This document shows, piece by piece, positions 50,463 to 58,336 of a stretch of 64,000 nucleotides of DNA. The stretch is taken from assembly GCF_003044185.1 (NCBI RefSeq), contig NZ_PYYB01000001.1, forward strand, positions 1,116,001 to 1,180,000, in the 5' to 3' direction. Position 1 is the first letter of the stretch. Every line of letters starts with the position of its first letter. Position numbers and translations under genes: made by a program. The DNA comes from Paraconexibacter algicola. Its GTDB lineage: Bacteria; Actinomycetota; Thermoleophilia; Solirubrobacterales; Solirubrobacteraceae. The notes under the pieces were generated by a model. That model worked only from the letters and a program-made list of their open reading frames with translations, did not search any database and had not been told where the DNA came from.

Positions 50463-51620
50463 ATGGTCGACCTGGCACGACGCCCGTCGCAGATCGCCTG
50501 TCTGGTGGCGCTGACCGTCGCCGTCCCGGCGTGCGGCGCGGGCCGCGACGACGATCCGCGTCCGCGCGCGCAGACGACGGCGGCGGCGCCGCGCGCGCTG
50601 AACCTCGCCTCGCTGACCCCGGGGCAGCTCGCGGGCCAGCGGCTCGTCGCGACGTTCCGTGACACGCAGGTGCCGGGTCCCGCGATCCGGCGGCTGATCC
50701 GCCGCGGCGAGCTCGGCGCGGTGATCCTCTTCACCTCCTCGGCGCCGACGGTCGCCCGCGCGCGACGCATCAGCGACGAGCTGCAGGCGCTCGCCCGGCG
50801 CAGCCCGGTGCCGGTGCCGCTGCTCGTGACGATCGACCAGGAGGGCGGGGACGGCCGCACGACCGGCGCCAAGCGGCTGAACGACGCGCCGCCGTACCGG
50901 TCCGCGCAGCAGCAGGCGGCGGGCGGCGTGGCGACCGTGCGCGCGTCCGGCGTGTCCGCGGGCCGGGCGCTGCGCCGGGCGGGGGTGAACGTCAACCTCG
51001 CGCCGGTCGCCGACGTCGGCCGGCCGCGCGCCGCGCTCACGAACGAGGGCCGCTCCTACGGGTCGAGCGCCGCGACCGTCGGTCGGCTGACCGCCGCGTT
51101 CGTGCAGGGCCAGGGGCGCTCGGGCGTCGCCTCGACGCTGAAGCACTTCCCGGGCTTCGGGGCCGCCGCCGTGAACACGGACTTCGGGGTCGCGCGCATC
51201 GGCCTGTCCGCGGCGACGCTGCGGCGGGTCGACGAGGCGGCGTTCCGGCCCGGCTTGCGCGCCGGCGCGCAGCTGGTGATGCTCTCCAACGCGATCTACC
51301 CGGCGCTCGACCCCCTGCCCGCCCCGCTGTCGCGGCGGATCGCGGTCGGCGAGCTGCGCGAGCGGTTCGGCTTCCGCGGCGTGTCGATCACCGACGACCT
51401 CGAGGCGGACGCGCTGCGCTCCCGTGGGACCCCGGCGCAGCTGGCGGTCCGCGCCGCGCGGGCCGGGGTCGACCTGGCGATCCTCGGCCGGCGCGCGCAG
51501 AGCGCCGTCGACGCGCACGCGGCGCTCACGCGCGAGATCGCGACCGGCCGGCTGCCGCGCGCCGAGGCGGAGGCGTCCGCCCAGCGCGTGCTCGCCCTGC
51601 GCACCGGGCTACGCCGATGA
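50463..51620 (+). CDS. Glycoside hydrolase family 3 protein (beta-N-acetylhexosaminidase-like), exported
   Basis: The protein has 385 residues from ATG 50463, with a signal peptide ending VPACGAG; the Cys could be lipid-modified, though P at -2 makes the lipobox poor. The GH3 barrel shows LLVTIDQEGGDGRT, the KHFPGFGAAAVNTDFGVA region and VSITDDLEADAL, whose first Asp is the usual nucleophile. In NagZ a D-[ST]-H acid/base loop follows KHFPGHG; here that loop reads VNTDFG, so the acid/base differs, as in many actinobacterial members. Likely substrates are wall-derived amino sugars. Its stop overlaps the next start (ATGA). Confidence 0.87.
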   Translation: MVDLARRPSQIACLVALTVAVPACGAGRDDDPRPRAQTTAAAPRALNLASLTPGQLAGQRLVATFRDTQVPGPAIRRLIRRGELGAVILFTSSAPTVARARRISDELQALARRSPVPVPLLVTIDQEGGDGRTTGAKRLNDAPPYRSAQQQAAGGVATVRASGVSAGRALRRAGVNVNLAPVADVGRPRAALTNEGRSYGSSAATVGRLTAAFVQGQGRSGVASTLKHFPGFGAAAVNTDFGVARIGLSAATLRRVDEAAFRPGLRAGAQLVMLSNAIYPALDPLPAPLSRRIAVGELRERFGFRGVSITDDLEADALRSRGTPAQLAVRAARAGVDLAILGRRAQSAVDAHAALTREIATGRLPRAEAEASAQRVLALRTGLRR

Positions 51621-52348
51621 TCGACCACGTGACGCTGCGGGTCACCGACCTCGACGCGGTCCGGCCCGCCTACGACGCGGTGCTCTCGACGCTCGGGATC
51701 GCGCGCAACGTCGACGACCCCACGCTGCCGGAGTGGCGCGACTTCTCGCTGCAGCAGACCGACGCCGGGCATCCGGTCACGACCGGCGCGCACGTCGGGT
51801 TCGTCGCCCCCGACCGGGCCGCGGTCGACGCGTTCCACGCCGCCGGCCTGGCCGCGGGCTGGCGGGACGCCGGGCCGCCCGGCCCCCGTCCGCAGTACCT
51901 GCCCGACTACTACGGGGCGTTCCTGCTGGACCCCGACGGCACGAGCGTCGAGGCGGTCCACCACGGGCGCCGGCGCACCGACGGGCACGTCGACCACGTC
52001 TGGCTGCGCGTCGGCGACCTCGCAGCGACGCGCGCGTTCTACACGGCGTTCCTCGAGCCGGCGGGACTGACCGTCGGGATCGACGCCCCGGATCATCTCC
52101 TGCTGCGCGCCGGCGGCGGGTCGGTGTCCTTCGTGCCGGGGGAGCGGCCGTCCGCGCACGTGCACCTGGCGTTCTCGTCCTCCGGTGGCGAGCCCGCGGT
52201 CGACGCCTTCCACGCCGCGGCGCTCGCGGCGGGCGGCGTCGACCACGGCCCGCCCGGCCGGCGCCCGATCTACCACCCGGGCTACTACGGGGCGTTCGTG
52301 CTCGACCCCGACGGCCACAACGTCGAGGTCGTGCACCACGGGCGCTGA
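51617..52348 (+). CDS. Two-domain VOC family protein
   Basis: The 243-residue protein is a tandem of two vicinal-oxygen-chelate modules: MIDHVTLRVTDLDAVRPAYD to VEAVHHGRR, then VDHVWLRVGDLAATRAFYT to the end. Each ends in the same pattern, YLPDYYGAFLLDPDGTSVEA and YHPGYYGAFVLDPDGHNVEV, with His/Glu metal-ligand positions, showing duplication inside the gene. The substrate is unknown. It is coupled to the GH3 gene by ATGA. Confidence 0.9.
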   Translation: MIDHVTLRVTDLDAVRPAYDAVLSTLGIARNVDDPTLPEWRDFSLQQTDAGHPVTTGAHVGFVAPDRAAVDAFHAAGLAAGWRDAGPPGPRPQYLPDYYGAFLLDPDGTSVEAVHHGRRRTDGHVDHVWLRVGDLAATRAFYTAFLEPAGLTVGIDAPDHLLLRAGGGSVSFVPGERPSAHVHLAFSSSGGEPAVDAFHAAALAAGGVDHGPPGRRPIYHPGYYGAFVLDPDGHNVEVVHHGR

Positions 52349-52369
52349 GCGGCGCCTATCCTCGCCGCC

Positions 52370-53263
52370 ATGGGTCTCACTTCCGTGCTGCGCGACGCCC
52401 TCGACAAGCGCGTCGAGTGGACGATCAGCCTCGTCGACGACCGGCTCGGCCGCCGCCGCGAGACGCTGCACGACCGCCTCGACGACCTCGAGCGGTTCGG
52501 CCGCGGCGCCCTGCAGGCGCAGGGCTGGATGGACGGCGACGGGCGCCTCGGCGAGCCGGTCGCGCAGCTGCGCGACACCAACGCCGCGTACCTGAACTGG
52601 GCGGCCGGACCGGAGGGGTACGCGGCGCAGGCCGGCCTGTGGTTCAACCCACCGGTCCCGGTCAACCTCGTGCCCGGCGGCGTCGAGGTGCTGATGGTCA
52701 ACGAGCGCGTGATCGAGCAGCCGTGGGTGTTCGCCCAGGTCGGCGCCGACCGGCCGCTGCGGATCCTCGACGTCGGCGGCAGCGAGAGCACGGTCGCGGT
52801 GTCGCTCGCGACGCTCGGGCACGCGGTCACGGTCGTCGACCCGCGCGGCTACCCGGTCGCGCACCCGAACCTCACGGTCGCCGCGTGCCGGCTGGAGGAC
52901 TACGACGGGCCCACGGCGTTCGACGTCGCCGTCTGCCTCAGCGCGGTCGAGCACTTCGGCCTGGACCACTACGGCCAGGAGGCGTCCGCCGCGCGCGCCG
53001 ACCACGCGGCCCTGCGGACGCTGCGCGGCCTCGTGCGCGCCGACGGCGGCCGGCTGCTGCTCACCGTCCCCTACGGTCCCGCGTTCGCGGTCGCCGGGTT
53101 CGAGCGGATCTACGACCGGCCGGCGCTCGACGAGCTGCTCGACGGCTGGACGGTCGCGGAGCGCCGCGTCGCGCAGTGGCGCGACCGGCTCGCGTGGGAG
53201 CTGCTGGCCCCCGACGCCGAGCCGACCGGGCGCGCCGTGGCGCTGGTGGCCGCGACGGCCTGA
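52370..53263 (+). CDS. SAM-dependent methyltransferase-fold protein
   Basis: The 297-residue protein has a long helical N-terminus (about residues 1-55, rich in Arg/Glu/Leu), then a Rossmann methyltransferase core: LRILDVGGSESTVAVSLATL (motif I near residue 128), VTVVDPRGYPVAHPN, FDVAVCLSAVEHFGLDHYG and DGGRLLLTVPYGPAF. The GGSES form of motif I is seen in methyltransferases of glycan clusters. A catalytic target cannot be read. It has its own start 21 nt after the VOC gene. Confidence 0.82.
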   Translation: MGLTSVLRDALDKRVEWTISLVDDRLGRRRETLHDRLDDLERFGRGALQAQGWMDGDGRLGEPVAQLRDTNAAYLNWAAGPEGYAAQAGLWFNPPVPVNLVPGGVEVLMVNERVIEQPWVFAQVGADRPLRILDVGGSESTVAVSLATLGHAVTVVDPRGYPVAHPNLTVAACRLEDYDGPTAFDVAVCLSAVEHFGLDHYGQEASAARADHAALRTLRGLVRADGGRLLLTVPYGPAFAVAGFERIYDRPALDELLDGWTVAERRVAQWRDRLAWELLAPDAEPTGRAVALVAATA

Positions 53264-53335
53264 GCGCCGGGCGCTCCCAGCGGGATCCCAGGGACGTCCC
53301 AGCCGCCGCGCAGCGACGGGCCCGACGATCGACGC

Positions 53336-53539
53336 ATGCCCAACGTCGGCCCCATGGAGATCATCATCGTCGTCGCGATCGCCCTGATCGTGCTCGGCCC
53401 GCGCAAGCTGCCGGAGGCCGGTCGCGGCCTCGGACGCGGCCTGCGCGAGTTCAAGGAGGCGATCGGCGGGCTCGGCGACGACCCCGCCCCCGTCGCGTCG
53501 GTCGCGGACGAGCGCGCCCGCGAGACGACCGCCGCCTGA
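53336..53539 (+). CDS. tatA: Twin-arginine translocase subunit TatA/E
   Basis: The 67-residue protein has the classical TatA layout: a short N-terminal helix (GPMEIIIVVAIALIVLGPRK) ending in the FGP/LGP hinge, then the amphipathic helix LPEAGRGLGRGLREFKEAIG and a polar tail. TatA forms the pore that exports folded proteins. TatC is not in the window. It is convergent with fliN. Confidence 0.93.
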   Translation: MPNVGPMEIIIVVAIALIVLGPRKLPEAGRGLGRGLREFKEAIGGLGDDPAPVASVADERARETTAA

Positions 53540-53541
53540 GC

Positions 53542-53555
53542 CGGGCGCGCGCCCG
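53542..53555. terminator. GC-rich palindrome between tatA and fliN
   Basis: CGGGCGCGCGCCCG is a perfect 14-nt palindrome in the 17-nt gap between the convergent tatA and fliN stops. It could serve as a small bidirectional terminator, but may be chance in GC-rich DNA. Confidence 0.35.
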
Positions 53556-53556
53556 C

Positions 53557-53934
53557 CTACGCCGCCTCGAGCGCGGGCGGCCCGCCGGACCCGGGGTCGG
53601 CGGCGGCGAGCTCGGTCGACGCGGCGGGCTCCGCCCCGATCACCTCGGTGATCCGCAGGCCGAACTCCTCGTCGATCACGACGACCTCGCCGCGGGCGAT
53701 CGGCCGGCCGTTGCAGAGCAGGTCGACCGGCTTGTCGGCGAGCCGGTCGACGGTCACCACCGAGCCGGGACCGAGCGCGAGCGCCTCCCCGAGCGACATG
53801 CGGGTGCGGCCGACCTCGACGGTCAGCTCGACCTTCACGTCGGTCAGCCGCTCGAGGTCCAGGCGCCCGTCGGACCCGACCACGGGCGCGCCCGGGGCCG
53901 GCTGCAGGTCGTCGAACTGGAGATCGTCGGTCAT
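53557..53934 (-). CDS. fliN: Flagellar motor switch protein FliN
   Basis: The 125-residue protein starts at ATG 53934, 2 nt after the fliL stop. The SpoA (FliN) domain is complete: RLTDVKVELTVEVGRTRMSL, LALGPGSVVTVDRLADKPVD, NGRPIARGEVVVIDEEFGLR. It sits at the C-ring bottom. A short Ala/Pro-rich tail follows. Two further SpoA proteins (FliM and the FliY-like protein) are encoded at 60.4-62.2 kb. Confidence 0.93.
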   Translation of the reverse strand: MTDDLQFDDLQPAPGAPVVGSDGRLDLERLTDVKVELTVEVGRTRMSLGEALALGPGSVVTVDRLADKPVDLLCNGRPIARGEVVVIDEEFGLRITEVIGAEPAASTELAAADPGSGGPPALEAA

Positions 53935-53936
53935 GG

Positions 53937-54515
53937 CTACTGGACCGCGATGTCGGTGATGAGCACGTCGTGGACCTTCACGTCGGTCTCCTTGTGGAAC
54001 CGCTCGAGCAGGTGCTTGCGCAGCTTCTTGCGGCCCTTCGCGCTCATGAGCTCGCGGGACGCGGTCTGCGTCAGCTCGTCCGTCACGATCGCGCGGATCA
54101 GCGCCTCCTGCTTCAGGACGCCGTAGCCGTCCGGCGGCTTCGGGGGCGGGGCGCCGCCACCGGCGAAGACCGTCCGTGGCGCGACAGGAGCCGGCGCGGT
54201 CCTCCGCGAGGCGGGCGGGATGTCCGACCACCCGGCCCGCGGCACGGACGCGAGCGCGACCCGCGTCGTCCCCCCGGCCGGCGGCGTGACCGCGGCCACC
54301 GGGGCCGAGTGGAAGCCGTGGTCGAAGACGAGCGCCACCGAGAGCTTCGCGAACTTGCCGTCCTCGAGGTTCACGAGGAACTCCTTCGGCAGGACGTACA
54401 CCTCACCCTCGACCTTCGGGGGCGGGCCCGCGTCCGCCGGCTTGGCGAGCACGAACTTGTAGGCGCCGCCGAGCGCGACGAGGAGGATCGGGATGATGAT
54501 CTTGATGTTCTTCAT
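53937..54515 (-). CDS. fliL: Flagellar basal-body protein FliL, with a Pro/Ala-rich insertion
   Basis: The 192-residue protein has a membrane helix at residues 3-23 (IKIIIPILLVALGGAYKFVL) and the FliL domain in two parts: VYVLPKEFLVNLEDGKFAKL and, after about 55 Pro/Ala-rich residues (about 68-127), PDGYGVLKQEALIRAIVTDE and VKVHDVLITDIAVQ. FliL supports stator function around MotB. The insertion lies in a surface loop between the two halves. It overlaps motB by ATGA. Confidence 0.9.
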   Translation of the reverse strand: MKNIKIIIPILLVALGGAYKFVLAKPADAGPPPKVEGEVYVLPKEFLVNLEDGKFAKLSVALVFDHGFHSAPVAAVTPPAGGTTRVALASVPRAGWSDIPPASRRTAPAPVAPRTVFAGGGAPPPKPPDGYGVLKQEALIRAIVTDELTQTASRELMSAKGRKKLRKHLLERFHKETDVKVHDVLITDIAVQ

Positions 54516-55399
54516 GGCTGGATCTCGGGGCTGATCGAGGGGAACGCGGCGTCGACGGCGGCGGTCACCGCCGGGTCGCCGGAGGTCGTCGCGCCGACGT
54601 CCGTGGGCGGCGCGACCTGACGCGGGAGCAGGATCTCCACGCGACGGTTGAGCGCCCGTCCGGACGCGGTGCGGTTGCTGGCGATGCCGTCCAGGTCGGC
54701 GCGACCCTGCGCGGTGAGCCGCTTCGCCGGGATCCCGGCGGCCGTCAGGGCGCGCACGACGCCGGTGGCGCGCGCGGAGCTGAGCTCCCAGTTGGTCGGG
54801 AACTGCGCGGTGGCGATGGGCACGTCGTCGGTGTGGCCCTCGACGACGACCGGGTGCTGGCTCTCCATCCCGAGGATCTCGCCGACGTCCCGCAGCAGCC
54901 CGGCGCCGCGCTCCTGCACGACGGCGCTGCCCGAGGCGAACAGCAGGTCGTCGGTGAGCAGTCGGACCTCGAGTCCGCGGCGGGTGACACGGGTGCGCAC
55001 GCGACTCGACAGGCCGCGGTCGCGGACCGCGCCGGCGATCGCCTTGCGCAGCGCCTCGAGGTTCTCGCCCTCCGCCTTGGCGGCGGCGGCCTGCTGCTTG
55101 GCGGTCCCGTCCTGCGCGACGAGCGCCGAGGTGTCCGGCGCCTTCACGACGGAGCTGACGCTGGGGTCGCTGCCGCCGCTCTCCTGGATGCCCTTGCCGC
55201 CCGGCAGCACCTTGCCGCTGAACGCGTTGGACAGGGAGCGCTGCAGGTCCTCGAACTTGCTGATGTTCACCGAGCTGATCGAGAACAGCACCATGAACAG
55301 CGCGACGAGCAGGGTCATCATGTCCGCGTAGGACACGAGCCAGGACTCGTCGAAGTGCTCCTCGTGCTCCTCGTGGCCCTTGTGGCGCCGGGCGGCCAT
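54512..55399 (-). CDS. motB: Flagellar motor stator protein MotB
   Basis: The 295-residue protein has the single helix with the proton-carrying Asp26, in SWLVSYADMMTLLVALFMVL, a plug/linker region and the C-terminal OmpA-like peptidoglycan-binding domain (VVVEGHTDDVPIATAQFPTN, SSARATGVVRALTAAGI, GRALNRRVEILL). It anchors the stator to the wall. motA lies 10 nt upstream and fliL overlaps downstream. Confidence 0.96.
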   Translation of the reverse strand: MAARRHKGHEEHEEHFDESWLVSYADMMTLLVALFMVLFSISSVNISKFEDLQRSLSNAFSGKVLPGGKGIQESGGSDPSVSSVVKAPDTSALVAQDGTAKQQAAAAKAEGENLEALRKAIAGAVRDRGLSSRVRTRVTRRGLEVRLLTDDLLFASGSAVVQERGAGLLRDVGEILGMESQHPVVVEGHTDDVPIATAQFPTNWELSSARATGVVRALTAAGIPAKRLTAQGRADLDGIASNRTASGRALNRRVEILLPRQVAPPTDVGATTSGDPAVTAAVDAAFPSISPEIQP

Positions 55400-55409
55400 G
55401 GCGTGCGGG

Positions 55410-56231
55410 TCAGGCGGCCTGCGCCGCGCCGCCCTCGACGGCCGTCAGGTTGGGCTTGCCGCCGCCCTCGCCGACCTCCGCGCGCTCCGCGGGGGCGAGG
55501 AAGCTCAGGAGCTTCTGCTGCACGATGCGCGGGTTGTCGCCGGCCTGGATCGCGATGATCCCCTCGAGGATCAGCTGACGGGACTCCACCTCCTCGGTGG
55601 AGAGGACCTTCAGGCGGGTGCCGACGGGCAGGAAGATGAGGTTCGCGCTCGCGATCCCGTAGAGCGTCGCGATGAACGCGGTGGCGATCGACGGGCCGAG
55701 CGTCTCGGGCGCGGAGAGGTTCCCCAGGACGGACACCAGTCCGACGACGGTGCCCATGACGCCGATGGTCGGCGCGAACTGCCCGGCCTTCATGAAGGTC
55801 TCCGCGTTGGCCTTGTGCCGCGCGTGCATCGCGCGGGTGTCGGCCTCCATGATCTCGATGAGGAGGTCCGGGTCGGTGCCGTCGACGACGAGCTGCATGC
55901 CGGTCTTCGTGAACTCGTCCTCGATGCCCTCGATCTCCTCCTCGAGCGCGAGCAGGCCGTCCTTGCGCGCCCGCTCGGCGAAGCCGGTGAGCTGCGTGAC
56001 CGAGCCGGCGAGGTTCAGCTCCGGCGGCGAGAACGCGCGCTTGTACATCGCGGGGATGAGCTTGAAGCGCGCCATGCCGACCGCGGCGAGCGTGCAGCCC
56101 GCGACCGTCGGGATGATGATCACGAACGCCGCCGGGTTGATCAGCGACATGGGCTGGGTGCCCTTCATGATGCCGCCCACCACGAGGCTGACGATCGCGA
56201 TGAGCACTCCGATGGCGGTTGCGGCCTTCAT
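55410..56231 (-). CDS. motA: Flagellar motor stator protein MotA
   Basis: The 273-residue protein has four membrane helices and the MotA hallmarks VIIIPTVAGCTLAAVGMAR, TFMKAGQFAPTIGVMGTVVG (the Pro-rich helix 3) and LYGIASANLIFLPVG. The charged cytoplasmic loop includes FAERARKDGLLALEEEIEGI, which contacts the rotor. ATG 56231 lies 9 nt after a sigma-28-type -10, so the mRNA may have almost no leader. Confidence 0.96.
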   Translation of the reverse strand: MKAATAIGVLIAIVSLVVGGIMKGTQPMSLINPAAFVIIIPTVAGCTLAAVGMARFKLIPAMYKRAFSPPELNLAGSVTQLTGFAERARKDGLLALEEEIEGIEDEFTKTGMQLVVDGTDPDLLIEIMEADTRAMHARHKANAETFMKAGQFAPTIGVMGTVVGLVSVLGNLSAPETLGPSIATAFIATLYGIASANLIFLPVGTRLKVLSTEEVESRQLILEGIIAIQAGDNPRIVQQKLLSFLAPAERAEVGEGGGKPNLTAVEGGAAQAA

Positions 56232-56240
56232 CGTCCCTGA

Positions 56241-56267
56241 TCGTCGGACGCCCGCCGCCGATCTTCA
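56241..56267 (-). promoter_or_regulatory. Sigma-28-type promoter of motA-motB-fliL-fliN (TGAA-N15-TCCGACGA)
   Basis: TGAA (56267-56264, extended CCTGAAG) and TCCGACGA (56248-56241) are exactly 15 nt apart on the minus strand; the -35 differs by one base from TCAA. Nine nt lie between the -10 and the motA ATG. Confidence 0.55.
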
Positions 56268-56333
56268 GGCGCGTCCAGCCGGCGGTGGACGGCTCGCGGG
56301 GTCCGGGGTCAGCGTCCTGCGCCGACGGCTGGG

Positions 56334-58247
56334 CTATCCAACGTACTCGCGGACGGTGTCGTAGTACGGACCGAAGTCCGACGCCAGCACGAGTCGGCCG
56401 AGCTTGCGGTACTCGAGTGCGATCGCGCGCAGGAGATCGTCCATCGTCATCGTCCGATCCGCGTCGGCGGCGAACACGAGTGCGGAGATGGTCGCGTTGC
56501 GGATCGCGCCGCCCGCGATCTGGAAGCGCGCCGTGAGGAACGGGAGGTCCAGCCCGTTGATGTCCACCCCCGCCGCCGCAAGCATGCTCGACCACAGGCG
56601 GCCCCGGGTGGCCTCGTCCGGCTCGGGGAAGTCGACGAACACGTCGACGCGGCGCAGGAACGCCGGATCGATGTTCTGCGCAAAGTTCGTGGCAAGCACG
56701 ACGACGCCGTCGAACGCCTCGATCCGCTGCAGCAGATACGCGGTCGACAGGTTTCCGTAGCGCCCTTGGGCGTCGGACGCCTCGCCACGGCGACCGAAGA
56801 CGACATCTGCCTCGTCGAAGAACAGCACCGCGTCGATGTCGTCGGCGGCACTGAAGACGCGGTCGAGGTTCTTCTCCATCTCACCGAGCCAGCGGGAGTA
56901 GAGGCCCGACAGGTCGACACGGAAGACGTCGAGACCGACGGACGCGGCGAGCACCCGGGCCGCGAGCGTCTTGCCCGTCCCGGACTCTCCGGCGAACAGT
57001 GCCGTGAGGCCCCGCCCGGCGAACATCCGCTCGTACCCGGGCGTGCGGCGGACGGCGTCGCGATTGCGCAGGTAGGCGCCGACCGCCTCGAGTCCCGAAC
57101 GCGAGCGAGGCATCAGCACGATGTCATCCCACGTCGGGCCCAGCGGCAGACGATCAGCCAGTTCCGTGATGCCGTGGTCGGTCACCGCACGCGCGGCCGC
57201 CTGCACCGTCTTGAGGTGCAGCGGCACGCCCGGCGGACACATCGACTCCGCGATCGAGCAGATCTCGTCGATCTCCGCCGGCCCGAATCGGTGGGACGCC
57301 ATCGCCGCCGCGATCTCGGGCTCACCGCACGCCGCCTCCCACATGCGTCGTCGCTCCGCCGGCATCGGGCCGGGGAGCTCGATCGTCCGCACGGTGACGT
57401 CCGCGACCGCCAGCGCATCCGCCCCGGTCAGCAGCAGGAGCACGACCGGGACAGGAGCGCCGCGAACGACGCGGAGCAGGTCACCACGGCGATCGGCAGG
57501 GACGGCGGCGAGCTCGCGGAGCGCGATCGGCCGGGCCGCGAGCGCGGCCCACAGCATGAGGTCCCGGGCGAACGGGGTGTCGAGGAGGAGCGTCGCGTCC
57601 GCGCACAGCGCACCGCGCTCGCTCGCTGCGGCGACCGCGTACGCGCCGTCCCGGCCGCGCACGGCGCACGGTGTGCTCGGCGCCGGCAGTGCCAGCGCGG
57701 CGGCGAGCGCCCCCAGGGCGACGTCCCGTCCGACCGGGAGCCGGGGCACCTCGAGGACGTCGACGCCGGCAGTGGCAGCGGCCGGATGGACATCGGCGCC
57801 GAGCACCGCGTTGAGCGCCCGCGCGGACGCGACGAGCACGGTGCCTTCCGGCGTGGCGCCGGGCACCGCCTCCAGGGCCCCGCGGTGGCGCAGCCGCGCA
57901 TCCGCGCCCAGGGCCGCCAACGCCGTCTCGGGTGCATGCCCATCGTGTTCGGCGAACCGCGCGAGCAGCAGCGGCGACGGGCCAGGACCCGCTCGTCCAC
58001 CGAGCGTCCCGAGCAGCTGTGCGGCCCCTGGGGTGAGCGCGGGAAGGCTCGCGAGCCCGAGCAGCACGCGTTCGAGCTCGCCGAGGCCCAGCGCTTCCAC
58101 GAGCGCCGCGAACCGCCGCTCCTGCTCGTCGGTGATCGTCCACTGAAGCGACCCGGTGCCGCCCGGATCCTCGGCCTCGGCGGCGCGCTGCAGCAGCGCC
58201 CACGCGTGGGCGAGCGCCGCGTGCGTTCTCGTCGACCGGCCGGGCAT
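56334..58247 (-). CDS. AAA+ ATPase of the contractile-injection-system (Afp15/Pvc15) type
   Basis: The protein has 637 residues from ATG 58247; a TTG at 58304 would add 19 residues. Residues 1-370 are an Ala/Leu-rich region with a degenerate ATPase-like fold (VPVVLLLLTGADALAV). The AAA+ module has Walker A GESGTGKT (420-427), Walker B VLFFDEAD (474-481), the sensor ATNFAQN and arginine fingers LRRVDVF (532-533). SGLYSRWLGEMEKNLDRVF and YLLQRIEAFDGVVVL match the ATPases that accompany extracellular contractile injection systems. No sheath, tube or baseplate gene is seen here. It is divergent from the HELVH gene and separates the motor operon from the chemotaxis operon. Confidence 0.85.
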   Translation of the reverse strand: MPGRSTRTHAALAHAWALLQRAAEAEDPGGTGSLQWTITDEQERRFAALVEALGLGELERVLLGLASLPALTPGAAQLLGTLGGRAGPGPSPLLLARFAEHDGHAPETALAALGADARLRHRGALEAVPGATPEGTVLVASARALNAVLGADVHPAAATAGVDVLEVPRLPVGRDVALGALAAALALPAPSTPCAVRGRDGAYAVAAASERGALCADATLLLDTPFARDLMLWAALAARPIALRELAAVPADRRGDLLRVVRGAPVPVVLLLLTGADALAVADVTVRTIELPGPMPAERRRMWEAACGEPEIAAAMASHRFGPAEIDEICSIAESMCPPGVPLHLKTVQAAARAVTDHGITELADRLPLGPTWDDIVLMPRSRSGLEAVGAYLRNRDAVRRTPGYERMFAGRGLTALFAGESGTGKTLAARVLAASVGLDVFRVDLSGLYSRWLGEMEKNLDRVFSAADDIDAVLFFDEADVVFGRRGEASDAQGRYGNLSTAYLLQRIEAFDGVVVLATNFAQNIDPAFLRRVDVFVDFPEPDEATRGRLWSSMLAAAGVDINGLDLPFLTARFQIAGGAIRNATISALVFAADADRTMTMDDLLRAIALEYRKLGRLVLASDFGPYYDTVREYVG

Positions 58248-58300
58248 GCGGGGATCATCGCGCGTTGCCACCGCGATCGGCCCATCACCCGATTGACTGC

Positions 58301-58327
58301 GCAAACGGGCAGACCTCCGGCCGGTAC
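58301..58327 (+). promoter_or_regulatory. Weak candidate sigma-28-like promoter of the HELVH gene (GCAA-N15-GCCGGTAC)
   Basis: GCAA (58301-58304) and GCCGGTAC (58320-58327) are 15 nt apart, and the -10 ends 9 nt before ATG 58337 as at motA. Both elements deviate from the consensus (G for T; G for A), so this is uncertain. Confidence 0.25.
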
Positions 58328-58336
58328 CGTCGGTCG

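Noticed and set aside
58270-58296. TTGA upstream of the AAA+ ATPase gene as a possible sigma-28 -35
   Set aside because: At 15-nt spacing the -10 position reads ATCGCGGT on the minus strand, which does not match CCGA.
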